This document shows, piece by piece, positions 1-6,593 of a stretch of DNA of 9,297 nucleotides. Each line of letters begins with the position of its first letter. The stretch's first letter is position 1. Made by a program: the position numbers and the translations under genes. Under the pieces are notes generated by a model. That model was not told the DNA's origin. It did not search any database and saw only the letters and a list, made by a program, of their open reading frames with translations. Source of the stretch: CAZFAT01 sp964517075 (GTDB taxonomy: Bacteria > Acidobacteriota > Vicinamibacteria > Vicinamibacterales > SCN-69-37); the NCBI GenBank assembly GCA_964517075.1, contig CAZFAT010000118.1, positions 1 through 9,297 of the forward strand. Direction: 5' to 3'.

Positions 1-1004
1 GCAACCGCGCGGTCTTGGCGATCGCCGTCGGCGAAGGCGTTGCGCCGACTACGCTGCGCGCCCGGGCCGATCGGCTCGCCGCCGCACTGGCACGCAACGG
101 AACCGCGGTGGCGATCGTCGATGCCGACGGCGAGGTGCTCGCGGACGCCGGCGGCTTCGAGGCGCCGCCAGCAATGGTGGAAATCGTGGCGTCGGCGCGC
201 GCGTCCGGGGCGCATCCGGTGAGCCGCGCGGTCGCCGCCGCGGGGGCGGGCGCGCTGGCTGACGTGGCGGTGCGTACGGCGGCGCCGCCCGCAACGGCCC
301 AGGAAACCGCCGGAGGCGGCCTGCGGGGCCCAGTCGACGGTCACGACGTGTTGATCGGCTCGTCGGCCTTCGTGGCCACGATGCTCGGGCTGCCGCCAAT
401 AGACGACGACCGGACGGCGGTCGCGATTGACGGGACGCTGCGCGGGTGGATTCGCGTGGCCGCGGAGAGCCGGCCCGGCATCGAAGACGCGGTGCGACGG
501 CTTGGCGAGGGGCACGAGGTCCGTCTGCTCTCCGGCGATCACGAGCGGCACGGCCGGCGCTGGCGCGACCTGTTCGGCCGCCACATGTGGTTCCGGCAGT
601 GTCCCGAGGACAAGCTGGCGATGGTGTCGGCCCTGCAGGCCGAGGGCCGGCACGTGCTCATGGTTGGCGACGGGCTGAATGACGCAGGCGCGCTCGGCGC
701 GGCAGATGTCGGCGTGGCGGTGTCGGACGACACGGCATGCGTGGTGCCGGCCTGCGACGTGGTCGTGCGCGGCGATCAGCTCGCGCGGCTTCCGCGCTTC
801 CTCGCCTACGCGCGTCGCGCACGGCAGGTGGTCGTCCTCTGCTTCGTGGTCTCGATTGTCTACAACGTGATTGGCCTGTCGTTCGCGCTGGCCGGATGGC
901 TGACGCCGCTCGCGGCCGCGATCCTCATGCCGGTGAGCTCGCTCACGGTGATTGGGTTGAGCGTGGGGCTGACGCGCTGGGTCGCCCCGGAGGTGACGTC
1001 GTGA
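1..1004 (+). CDS. ccoI: CcoI-type copper P1B-ATPase, C-terminal part (5' end outside window)
   Basis: Partial gene, open from the window edge (first full codon at nt 3); a TTG at nt 15 is not a credible start because the metal-binding, actuator and first membrane parts must lie upstream. The visible part is the ATP-binding and phosphorylation region plus the last two membrane helices. Seen: HP motif of the N-domain (nt 213-218), GGGLRG nucleotide-site loop (about nt 312-329), SGD (about nt 531-539), PEDK, and GDGLND hinge motif (nt 666-683), followed by SDDT and a paired C-terminal helix region with YN, LMP and SS residues (about nt 825-975). This C-terminus resembles, from memory, the Bacteroidetes CcoI group. 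The DKTGT phosphorylation motif is not found in any frame; at the expected distance before HP the residues are ARNGT (nt 90-104). Family role: exports copper to the periplasm for the CuB centre of cbb3 oxidase. Its stop overlaps ccoS (GTGA). Confidence 0.85.
   Translation, partial: NRAVLAIAVGEGVAPTTLRARADRLAAALARNGTAVAIVDADGEVLADAGGFEAPPAMVEIVASARASGAHPVSRAVAAAGAGALADVAVRTAAPPATAQETAGGGLRGPVDGHDVLIGSSAFVATMLGLPPIDDDRTAVAIDGTLRGWIRVAAESRPGIEDAVRRLGEGHEVRLLSGDHERHGRRWRDLFGRHMWFRQCPEDKLAMVSALQAEGRHVLMVGDGLNDAGALGAADVGVAVSDDTACVVPACDVVVRGDQLARLPRFLAYARRARQVVVLCFVVSIVYNVIGLSFALAGWLTPLAAAILMPVSSLTVIGLSVGLTRWVAPEVTS
989..996 (+). promoter_or_regulatory. Strong Shine-Dalgarno sequence for ccoS
   Basis: GGAGGTGA lies 4 nt before the GTG at 1001 and is an eight-base match to the usual 16S anti-SD. 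It supports the GTG as the ccoS start and lies inside the end of ccoI, so ccoS is translated from the same message. Confidence 0.75.
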
Positions 1005-1192
1005 GCGTGATCGTGCTGCTCATCGCCGCGGGGGGCCTCGTCGCGCTCGGGTTTCTCGCGGGCTTCATCTGGGCGGTCGGGTCCGGCCAGTTCGACGATC
1101 TCGCGACGCCGCCGGTGCGGCTGCTCGTCGACGAGCCGGACGAGCGCCCGGCGTCATTCATCCAGCATCCCGGGGGATTTCATGTCGACTAG
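1001..1192 (+). CDS. ccoS: CcoS, cbb3 oxidase maturation protein
   Basis: A 63-residue protein starting at GTG 1001, whose first bases overlap the ccoI stop. The start is supported by a strong SD 4 nt upstream. It has one N-terminal membrane helix (about residues 3-26) followed by the family signature IWAVGSGQFDDL, matching the FixS/CcoS consensus of a W, a GQFDDL core and then a conserved proline and acidic tail. CcoS is needed for cofactor insertion into cbb3 oxidase and is usually next to ccoI. The gene's 3' end overlaps the start of ccoNO by 11 nt. The tail after the signature (about 30 residues) is Pro- and Asp/Glu-rich and ends in HVD, unremarkable for the family. Confidence 0.93.
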   Translation: MSVIVLLIAAGGLVALGFLAGFIWAVGSGQFDDLATPPVRLLVDEPDERPASFIQHPGGFHVD

Positions 1193-3389
1193 TCCTGTCC
1201 TGTCCGGTCCGGCCGCCGCCGGCGGGCCGCAGCCTCACCTCGAGCGCTTCGCCTACGACAACCGCATCGTGCTGTGGTTCGCGCTGGCGACGCTGATCTG
1301 GGGCGTCGTGGCGTTCCTGGTGGGCCTGACGGTGGCCCTCAAGCTCGTGTACCCGGAGTTTCTCGGATCGATCCCGACCCTGTCGTACGGGCGCCTTCGT
1401 CCGCTGCACACCAACGCGGCGATCTTCGCCTTCGCGGGCAACGCCATCTTCGTCGGCGTCTATTACTCGCTCCAGCGGCTCTGCAAGGCGCGCATGTTCA
1501 GCGACCGGCTGAGCGTGTTCCACTTCTGGGGCTGGCAGTTCATCATCGTGCTCGCCGCCCTCACGCTGCCGCTTGGCTTCACGACGAGCAAGGAGTACGC
1601 GGAACTCGAGTGGCCGATTGACATCCTAATCACGCTCGTCTGGGTCGCGTTCGGCGTGAACCTGCTGGGCACGATCGCGCGGCGCCGGGAGCGGCACATG
1701 TACGTCGCCATCTGGTTCTACCTGGCGACGTTCATCACGGTGGCGCTCCTGCACGTGGTGAACTCGTTCGAGCTGCCGGTCAGCCTGCTGAAGAGCTACT
1801 CGATGTACGCCGGCGTGCAGGACGCGCTCGTCCAATGGTGGTATGGCCACAACGCCGTGGCGTTCTTTCTGACAACGCCGTTTCTCGGGATGATGTACTA
1901 CTTCATCCCGAAAGCGGCGAACCGGCCGGTGTTCTCCTACCGGCTGTCGATCGTCCACTTCTGGTCGCTGATTTTTCTCTACATCTGGGCCGGTCCGCAC
2001 CACCTGCTGTACACGGCGCTGCCCGACTGGGCGCAGTCGCTCGGCACGGTGTTCTCGATCATGCTGATCGCCCCGTCCTGGGGCGGGATGGTCAACGGCC
2101 TGCTGACCCTGCGCGGCGCGTGGGATCGGGTCCGCGAGGACCCCGTCCTCAAGTTCCTCGTCGTCGGCGTGACGGCCTACGGCATGTCCACGTTCGAGGG
2201 ACCGATGATGTCCATCAAGAGCGTGAACGCGCTCACGCACTACACCGACTACACGATCGGGCACGTGCACCTCGGCGCGCTCGCGTGGAACGGCGGACTG
2301 GCGTTCGCGATGCTGTACTACATCCTGCCGCGCATCTTCGGCACGCGGCTGTATTCGGTCCGGCTCGGCAACCTGCACTTCTGGTTCGCCACGCTCGGCA
2401 TTCTCTTCTATGTGATCCCGCTCTACGTCGGCGGCGTCATGCAGAGCCTGATGTGGCGCGAGTTCACGCCCGAGGGCGCGCTGCGCTACCCGAACTTTCT
2501 CGAAACGGTGATTCGCATCGTCCCGATGTACGCGCTGCGCATCGTGGGCGGCACGCTCTTCACCATCGGCGCGTGCGTCGCCATCTACAACCTGTATCGC
2601 ACCGCGCGCCAGGGCGCGCTCGTGGCCGACGAGGCGGCGGAGGCGCCGCCGCTCGTGCCGGATCCGCGCGGGACCGCCACGTCGTGGCACCGGACGCTGG
2701 AGTCGCGCCCCGTGCGGTTCGCCGTGGCCGCGTTCGTGCTCGTGCTCATCGGCGGCGTCGTCGAGTTCGTGCCCACGGCGCTGGTCCGCGCGAACGTCCC
2801 GACCATCATGGCGGTGCGGCCGTACACCCCGCTCGAGCTCGAGGGACGCGACCTCTACATCCGTGAGGGATGCGTCGGCTGCCACTCGCAGATGGTCCGG
2901 CCCCTGCGGGCCGAAACCGAGCGCTACGGTGACTATTCGAAGGCCGGCGAGTTCGTGTTCGATCATCCATTCCTGTGGGGATCGAAACGCAGCGGCCCCG
3001 ACCTGCACCGCATCGGCCGCAAGTACCCGGACTCCTGGCACTACCTCCACATGAAGGATCCGCGCTCGACCTCCCCCCGATCGCTCATGCCCGGCTATCC
3101 CTGGTTGTACGACGCGAAGCTCGACACGAGCCATGCCGCCGGCAAGGTCATCACGCTCCGCCGCCTCGGCGTCCCCTATCCGGACGGTTCCGAGGACCGC
3201 GCGGAAGACGAGCTGGCCGCTGAGGCCCACCTGGTGGGCGAGGGTCTCAGACAGAGCGGCTTCCAGATCGAGGACGACCGCGAAATCGTCGCCCTCATCG
3301 CCTATCTCCAGCGGCTCGGCACCGACGTCAAGGTGCCGACGGTGGAGGCCGCGGTGGAGCCGGTGGCAGAACCCGCAGGAGGACGCTGA
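1182..3389 (+). CDS. ccoNO: Fused CcoN-CcoO, cbb3 cytochrome c oxidase subunits I and II
   Basis: A 735-residue fusion of the catalytic heme-copper subunit CcoN (about residues 1-480) and the membrane-anchored mono-heme cytochrome c CcoO (about 505-735). CcoN reduces oxygen to water; CcoO passes electrons to it. Ligands follow the known cbb3 pattern: H76 and H363 for low-spin heme b, H361 for heme b3, H223, H273 and H274 for CuB. All sit exactly 16 positions beyond my recollection of the Pseudomonas stutzeri numbering, and Y267 falls where the His-cross-linked Tyr is expected. After a charged, Pro/Ala-rich linker (about 475-505) comes the CcoO anchor helix (511-533), then CVGCH (564-568) with heme-ligand candidate M636 in SLMPGYPWL. 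Start ATG 1182 has GGGGGA 4 nt upstream and overlaps ccoS. The stop TGA shares a base with the ccoQ ATG. The fusion is known in some phyla, notably Bacteroidetes; nothing suggests a sequencing artefact, since the linker reads through in one frame. Confidence 0.96.
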   Translation: MSTSPVLSGPAAAGGPQPHLERFAYDNRIVLWFALATLIWGVVAFLVGLTVALKLVYPEFLGSIPTLSYGRLRPLHTNAAIFAFAGNAIFVGVYYSLQRLCKARMFSDRLSVFHFWGWQFIIVLAALTLPLGFTTSKEYAELEWPIDILITLVWVAFGVNLLGTIARRRERHMYVAIWFYLATFITVALLHVVNSFELPVSLLKSYSMYAGVQDALVQWWYGHNAVAFFLTTPFLGMMYYFIPKAANRPVFSYRLSIVHFWSLIFLYIWAGPHHLLYTALPDWAQSLGTVFSIMLIAPSWGGMVNGLLTLRGAWDRVREDPVLKFLVVGVTAYGMSTFEGPMMSIKSVNALTHYTDYTIGHVHLGALAWNGGLAFAMLYYILPRIFGTRLYSVRLGNLHFWFATLGILFYVIPLYVGGVMQSLMWREFTPEGALRYPNFLETVIRIVPMYALRIVGGTLFTIGACVAIYNLYRTARQGALVADEAAEAPPLVPDPRGTATSWHRTLESRPVRFAVAAFVLVLIGGVVEFVPTALVRANVPTIMAVRPYTPLELEGRDLYIREGCVGCHSQMVRPLRAETERYGDYSKAGEFVFDHPFLWGSKRSGPDLHRIGRKYPDSWHYLHMKDPRSTSPRSLMPGYPWLYDAKLDTSHAAGKVITLRRLGVPYPDGSEDRAEDELAAEAHLVGEGLRQSGFQIEDDREIVALIAYLQRLGTDVKVPTVEAAVEPVAEPAGGR
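3377..3382 (+). promoter_or_regulatory. Shine-Dalgarno sequence for ccoQ
   Basis: AGGAGG lies 6 nt before ATG 3389, inside the last codons of ccoNO. It confirms the ccoQ start, which shares one base with the ccoNO stop (TGATG). Confidence 0.7.
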
Positions 3390-3598
3390 TGTACGGCGAC
3401 ATTCTGAGACGCATTGCCGGCATCGAAGTGTTTCCGGTCGTATCGCTCGTGATCTTCGTGGCGGTGTTCGCCGGCGTCCTGATCTGGGCGGCTCGGGCGG
3501 ATCGGCGACGGCTCGACATCCTGGCCGCCCTGCCTCTGACCGACGCCACGCCGCCGCGCGATCGGTCCGGCGAACCGGATGAAGGGAGCGATCGGTGA
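3389..3598 (+). CDS. ccoQ: CcoQ-like small subunit of cbb3 oxidase
   Basis: A 69-residue protein between ccoNO and ccoP, the usual ccoQ position. It has a short N-terminal segment, one membrane helix at about residues 14-34 (rich in V, F, I, L), a basic stop-transfer stretch (RADRRR) and then a Pro/Asp/Glu-rich cytosolic tail. CcoQ proteins are poorly conserved; position, size and single-helix topology carry this call more than residue identity. In studied systems CcoQ stabilises the complex or its CcoP association. The stop overlaps the GTG start of ccoP by 3 nt, so the two are probably translationally coupled. Confidence 0.75.
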   Translation: MYGDILRRIAGIEVFPVVSLVIFVAVFAGVLIWAARADRRRLDILAALPLTDATPPRDRSGEPDEGSDR

Positions 3599-4197
3599 CG
3601 AGAAAACGCGACGAATTGCTGGACCACGCCGCCGATGGCATCCAGGAATTCGACAACGATCTCCCGCGCTGGTGGCTGTACGGCTTCTACTTCACCATCC
3701 TGCTGGCCGCCGCCTACTGGGTGAACTTCCACGTGCTGCCGGAACCGCTGGTGGGGGAGCCCACAGTGGTGGCCGAGTACGAGGCGGACGTGCGGCGTGC
3801 CGGTCCACGACCGTCCGCGCCGGCGCCCGCACCGGCCGGCGGTGCCGCCGTCGTCGTCGCGCTGACTGGCGAGGCCGATTTGGTCAAGGGCCGCGCCATC
3901 TACGAAAGCGAGACGCATCCCTGCGCGGCCTGTCACCGGCCGGATCTCGGCGGGCTGGTGGGACCGAACCTCGCCGACGATCGCTGGCTCCACGGCTGCG
4001 CGATCGGGGATCTCGTGCAGAGTATCCGGACCGCGTATCCGACGCTGGGCATGCTGCCGTACGGCGGCGGTCCGCCCCTGAGCGACGAGCAACTGCTGCA
4101 ACTGGCGAGCTACGTCGCCTCGCGCGCGGGCACGAATCCACCAGGGCCGAAGGCGAGCGATCCGGCCCGCGACAAACCCTGTCCGCCTACGACATGA
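3595..4197 (+). CDS. ccoP: CcoP, mono-heme c subunit of cbb3 oxidase
   Basis: A 200-residue protein starting at GTG 3595, with AAGGGAG 6 nt upstream and the start overlapping the ccoQ stop. The N-terminus has the CcoP signature DGIQEFDNDLPRWW (about residues 14-27), then a membrane helix (about 27-47), a Pro/Ala linker (70-85) and a class I cytochrome c domain with CAACH at 110-114 and probable axial M153. The LSDEQLLQLASYV stretch (about 162-174) is the usual C-terminal helix. Only one CxxCH is present, whereas proteobacterial CcoP has two and about 300 residues; the mono-heme form occurs in other phyla. It brings electrons from soluble cytochrome c or bc1 to CcoO. Two extra cysteines, C135 and C196, are not heme ligands. 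The stop overlaps ccoG (ATGA). Confidence 0.93.
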   Translation: MTRKRDELLDHAADGIQEFDNDLPRWWLYGFYFTILLAAAYWVNFHVLPEPLVGEPTVVAEYEADVRRAGPRPSAPAPAPAGGAAVVVALTGEADLVKGRAIYESETHPCAACHRPDLGGLVGPNLADDRWLHGCAIGDLVQSIRTAYPTLGMLPYGGGPPLSDEQLLQLASYVASRAGTNPPGPKASDPARDKPCPPTT

Positions 4198-5609
4198 CGA
4201 CCACCACGGCGGCGATCGACGATGCGCACGAGACGTTTCGCAACGAGCTGGCGAGCGTCGCGCCGGACGGCCGCCGCCGCTGGGTCTACGCGCGGCAGCC
4301 GTCCGGACGTTTCTATCGCGCGCGCACAATCCTGAGCTGGGGCCTGCTGGCGTTCCTGCTCCTTGCGCCGTTCGTCCACGTGGGCGGTCTGCCGCTCATG
4401 ATGTTCAACGTCATCGATCGCCGCTTCGTCCTGTTCGGCCTGCACTTCTGGCCGCAGGACTTCTACCTCGTCGTGCTCATCGCCCTCGCCGGGCTCGTCA
4501 CCCTCATGTTGTCCACCGTCACCGTGGGGCGCGTGTGGTGCGGCTGGCTCTGCCCGCAGACCATCTTTCTCGAGATGCTCTTCCGCAAGATCGAGTTCCT
4601 GATCGACGGCAGCGCGGCCGAGCAGCTCCGCCGTCACCTGGGGCTGTGGACGTCCGATCGGGTGCGGCGGACCGTCGTGAAACAGGCGATCTTCTTCGGC
4701 CTGTCGTTCCTCATCGCCAACGTGTTTCTCGCCTACATCATCGGCGCGGACGCGATCTGGCGGATCATCACCGATCCACCCCGCGAGCACCTCACAGGTC
4801 TGGTCGCGATCACGCTCTTCAGCCTGACGTTCTACGCCGTCTTCGCGCGGTTCCGCGAGCAGGCCTGCGTGCTGGCCTGTCCGTACGGCCGCGTCATGTC
4901 CTCGCTGATTGACCGCCACACCATCACGGTGACCTACGACTTCCGGCGCGGCGAGCCGCGCGGCAAGCTCCTGAAGACCGCCGCGGCGCCCGACGTCCGC
5001 GGCGACTGCGTGGACTGCCATCAGTGCGTCACCGTGTGTCCGACGGGCATCGACATCCGGAACGGCGTCCAGCTCGAGTGCGTCAACTGCACGGCCTGCA
5101 TGGATGCCTGTGATGACGTGATGACACGGGTGGGACGGCGCACGGGCCTGATCCGCCTGACGTCGCACGAGGCGGTCGCCGACGGCCGGCTGCGGTGGCT
5201 GACGCCGCGGGTCGTCGCCTACACCGCCATCTGGTTCGTGCTGGTGACGACCGTGACGGTGCTGGTGGCGCGGCGGCCGGCGCTCGATGTGGTCGTCCTT
5301 CGACAGCCCGGGACGCTGTTCGCGACGCTGCCCGACGGTCGGATTGGCAACTTCTACAACGTCCAGGTGTTCAATCGCACCGGCGACGGGATTCCGTTCG
5401 AGATCGTCGCCGGTGAGCCGCGCACGGCCAGCCTCACGCCTCTTGGCCTGCCTGGGCATGTGGGCCCGCACGCCCTCAACGAGGGCCGGCTGCTCGTCGC
5501 CGTCCCGACGTCGGATGTCACGCCGGGCGCGCCCATGCGCTTCGACGTCGTCGTCGCCGGAGCCGTCGCGCAGCACATTGCCACGTCATTCGTGGGGCCC
5601 ACACCATGA
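4194..5609 (+). CDS. ccoG: CcoG (FixG/RdxA), membrane iron-sulfur assembly protein
   Basis: A 471-residue integral membrane ferredoxin-like protein, full length for the family. Residues 1-40 are cytosolic, followed by helices at about 45-65 and 88-108. The motif VWCGWLCPQT (114-123) and EQACVLACP (222-230) are family hallmarks. Two CxxCxxCxxxC binding sets at C272/C275/C278/C282 and C296/C299/C302/C306 indicate two [4Fe-4S] clusters. A membrane helix at about 340-360 precedes a C-terminal immunoglobulin-like periplasmic domain (about 365-465), as in FixG. CcoG is reported to act as a cupric reductase in delivering copper to cbb3 oxidase. I chose ATG 4194 because it overlaps the ccoP stop (ATGA) and gives a normal N-terminus. 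The frame is open far upstream, but that extension would lie on top of ccoP. No SD is obvious, so translation probably depends on coupling with ccoP. Confidence 0.95.
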   Translation: MTTTTAAIDDAHETFRNELASVAPDGRRRWVYARQPSGRFYRARTILSWGLLAFLLLAPFVHVGGLPLMMFNVIDRRFVLFGLHFWPQDFYLVVLIALAGLVTLMLSTVTVGRVWCGWLCPQTIFLEMLFRKIEFLIDGSAAEQLRRHLGLWTSDRVRRTVVKQAIFFGLSFLIANVFLAYIIGADAIWRIITDPPREHLTGLVAITLFSLTFYAVFARFREQACVLACPYGRVMSSLIDRHTITVTYDFRRGEPRGKLLKTAAAPDVRGDCVDCHQCVTVCPTGIDIRNGVQLECVNCTACMDACDDVMTRVGRRTGLIRLTSHEAVADGRLRWLTPRVVAYTAIWFVLVTTVTVLVARRPALDVVVLRQPGTLFATLPDGRIGNFYNVQVFNRTGDGIPFEIVAGEPRTASLTPLGLPGHVGPHALNEGRLLVAVPTSDVTPGAPMRFDVVVAGAVAQHIATSFVGPTP

Positions 5610-6073
5610 GCATCCGGCTGCACTGGGGGACGGGCATGGCGCTCGTCTACGTTGCGTTTGCGTTCAGCACCCTCGGCTTCGTGGCGTTCGCGATGAGCCG
5701 ACCGCCGACGCTCGTGAGTCCCGAGTACTACGGGCGCGGTCTGACGCACGATCGCCGGATGGAAGCGGCGGCGAATGCCCGCGCGCTCGGGCCGGCGCTG
5801 GGGGCACGGCTGGCCGCTGACGGAACCGCGGTTGTGCTGCACCTGCCGGCGAACCAGGCATCGTCGGCGCGCGGCACCGTCACGCTGTACCGGGCATCGG
5901 ACGCCGCCGCCGACCGGACCATCCCGATCGTGCTCGACGCGGGAGGCACGCAGCGGGTACCGCTCGACGGGCTCGCGGCCGGCCGGTGGCGCCTGCAGGT
6001 CGAGTGGGCCGCCGATGGCCGGCCGTATTATTACGAGCAGCCCCTGGAAACACCGACGTCGACTGTCGACTAA
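5606..6073 (+). CDS. ccoH: CcoH (FixH), cbb3 oxidase assembly protein
   Basis: A 155-residue protein beginning at ATG 5606, which overlaps the ccoG stop by 4 nt. One N-terminal membrane helix (about residues 9-29) is followed by the FixH-like SPEYYGRGLTHDRRM segment (38-52), where the tyrosines and the basic residues after them are typical. The remaining about 100 residues form a beta-rich periplasmic domain ending in a YYYEQPL stretch. FixH/CcoH is required for stable assembly of cbb3 oxidase and stays associated with it in studied bacteria. This is the last recognisable oxidase gene. I see no sulfite-exporter-like (CcoI-partner) gene after it. Confidence 0.9.
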   Translation: MSIRLHWGTGMALVYVAFAFSTLGFVAFAMSRPPTLVSPEYYGRGLTHDRRMEAAANARALGPALGARLAADGTAVVLHLPANQASSARGTVTLYRASDAAADRTIPIVLDAGGTQRVPLDGLAAGRWRLQVEWAADGRPYYYEQPLETPTSTVD

Positions 6074-6086
6074 CGAAAGAATCCGC

Positions 6087-6115
6087 TTGTCGGCTCCGTG
6101 CGCGCGGGGCATGAT
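6087..6115 (+). promoter_or_regulatory. Possible weak sigma-70-type promoter
   Basis: TTGTCG (6087-6092) and CATGAT (6110-6115) are separated by 17 nt, each matching the consensus at four of six positions. A start near 6122 would give a short leader to the ATG at 6143. This lies in the only gap (69 nt) between the oxidase operon and the next gene block. Such matches occur by chance and non-enteric promoters vary, so this is a weak call. Confidence 0.25.
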
Positions 6116-6131
6116 CGGGGCCGCTCCGCCC

Positions 6132-6137
6132 GGAGGG
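6132..6137 (+). promoter_or_regulatory. Shine-Dalgarno sequence deciding the start at 6143
   Basis: GGAGGG lies 5 nt before ATG 6143. It favours this start over a GTG at 6098 in the same frame, which would add 15 Arg- and Gly-rich residues without an SD. The core CGGAG (6131-6135) is complementary to three nearby CTCCG copies. Confidence 0.65.
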
Positions 6138-6142
6138 CTCCG

Positions 6143-6586
6143 ATGATCTATCAGCGGCTCGTCCAGATCGTCAGTGGCTGGGTGGCCTTCTGCCACCTGG
6201 TGCTCGGCATTGGAGGCCTGTTCGGCGATGCGGCGCTCATCGCGTCGCTGGTCCGGTTCTTCTACGGTGCCGACCTGCAGATCGATGTGACACTCTTCTA
6301 CGTCGCGAAGCTGCTGTCGGTGTACTTCCTCGTGTTCGGCGCGCTCACGCTCGCCATCGCCCTCCGTCCCCGCGCTTACCTGAAGCTCGTGCCCATCGTG
6401 ATTGCTTTCTTTGTGCTTCGGGTGGCGGAGCTGATCTACTTCTATCAAGTCGTGGGTGAGGAGTTTCTCGTCGCGGACCGCCGGTTGACGGAGAAGATCG
6501 TCAGCTTCGCCGTCATCGCCGTGCTGCTCGGCATCGCCGCCTACCGGATGCGCACGCCAGCCGGCTCGGCCGTGCCGCAGCACTGA
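6143..6586 (+). CDS. Small four-helix membrane protein, function unknown
   Basis: A 147-residue hydrophobic protein starting at ATG 6143 after a good SD. Approximate membrane segments lie at residues 8-30 (with H18 and a GIGGLFGD turn), 48-73, 78-98 and 115-135, giving four helices with a short basic C-terminal tail. There are no cysteine pairs, catalytic signatures or repeats I can recognise, and I do not recognise the family. A charged loop with EEFLVADRRLTEK lies between helices 3 and 4. The gene ends 7 nt before the Rieske oxygenase start, so it probably shares a transcript with it and may anchor or assist that pathway; this is inference from position only. Confidence 0.8.
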   Translation: MIYQRLVQIVSGWVAFCHLVLGIGGLFGDAALIASLVRFFYGADLQIDVTLFYVAKLLSVYFLVFGALTLAIALRPRAYLKLVPIVIAFFVLRVAELIYFYQVVGEEFLVADRRLTEKIVSFAVIAVLLGIAAYRMRTPAGSAVPQH

Positions 6587-6593
6587 GGGCGTC

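Noticed and set aside
1626..3656. Long antisense open frame (676 codons) across ccoNO
   Set aside because: Its translation is Arg-, His- and Asp-rich with no domain pattern; it is the shadow of a high-GC gene with strong third-position bias, and ccoNO is unmistakable.
3579..4193. N-terminal extension of CcoG by about 205 codons in the same frame
   Set aside because: It overlaps all of ccoP in another frame, is Arg-rich and has no homology to the CcoG N-terminus; ATG 4194 with ATGA overlap is the natural start.
4110..5576. Long antisense open frame (488 codons) across ccoG
   Set aside because: His/Arg/Asp-rich shadow; the sense frame encodes a full-length CcoG with all cysteine motifs.
6058..6070. 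Repeated GTCGAC at the end of ccoH as an operator
   Set aside because: Two adjacent 6-base palindromes inside coding sequence in a GC-rich genome are expected by chance.
6098..6142. Upstream GTG start for the small membrane protein
   Set aside because: It adds 15 Arg/Gly-rich residues before a normal membrane protein N-terminus and lacks an SD, whereas ATG 6143 has GGAGGG at 5 nt.
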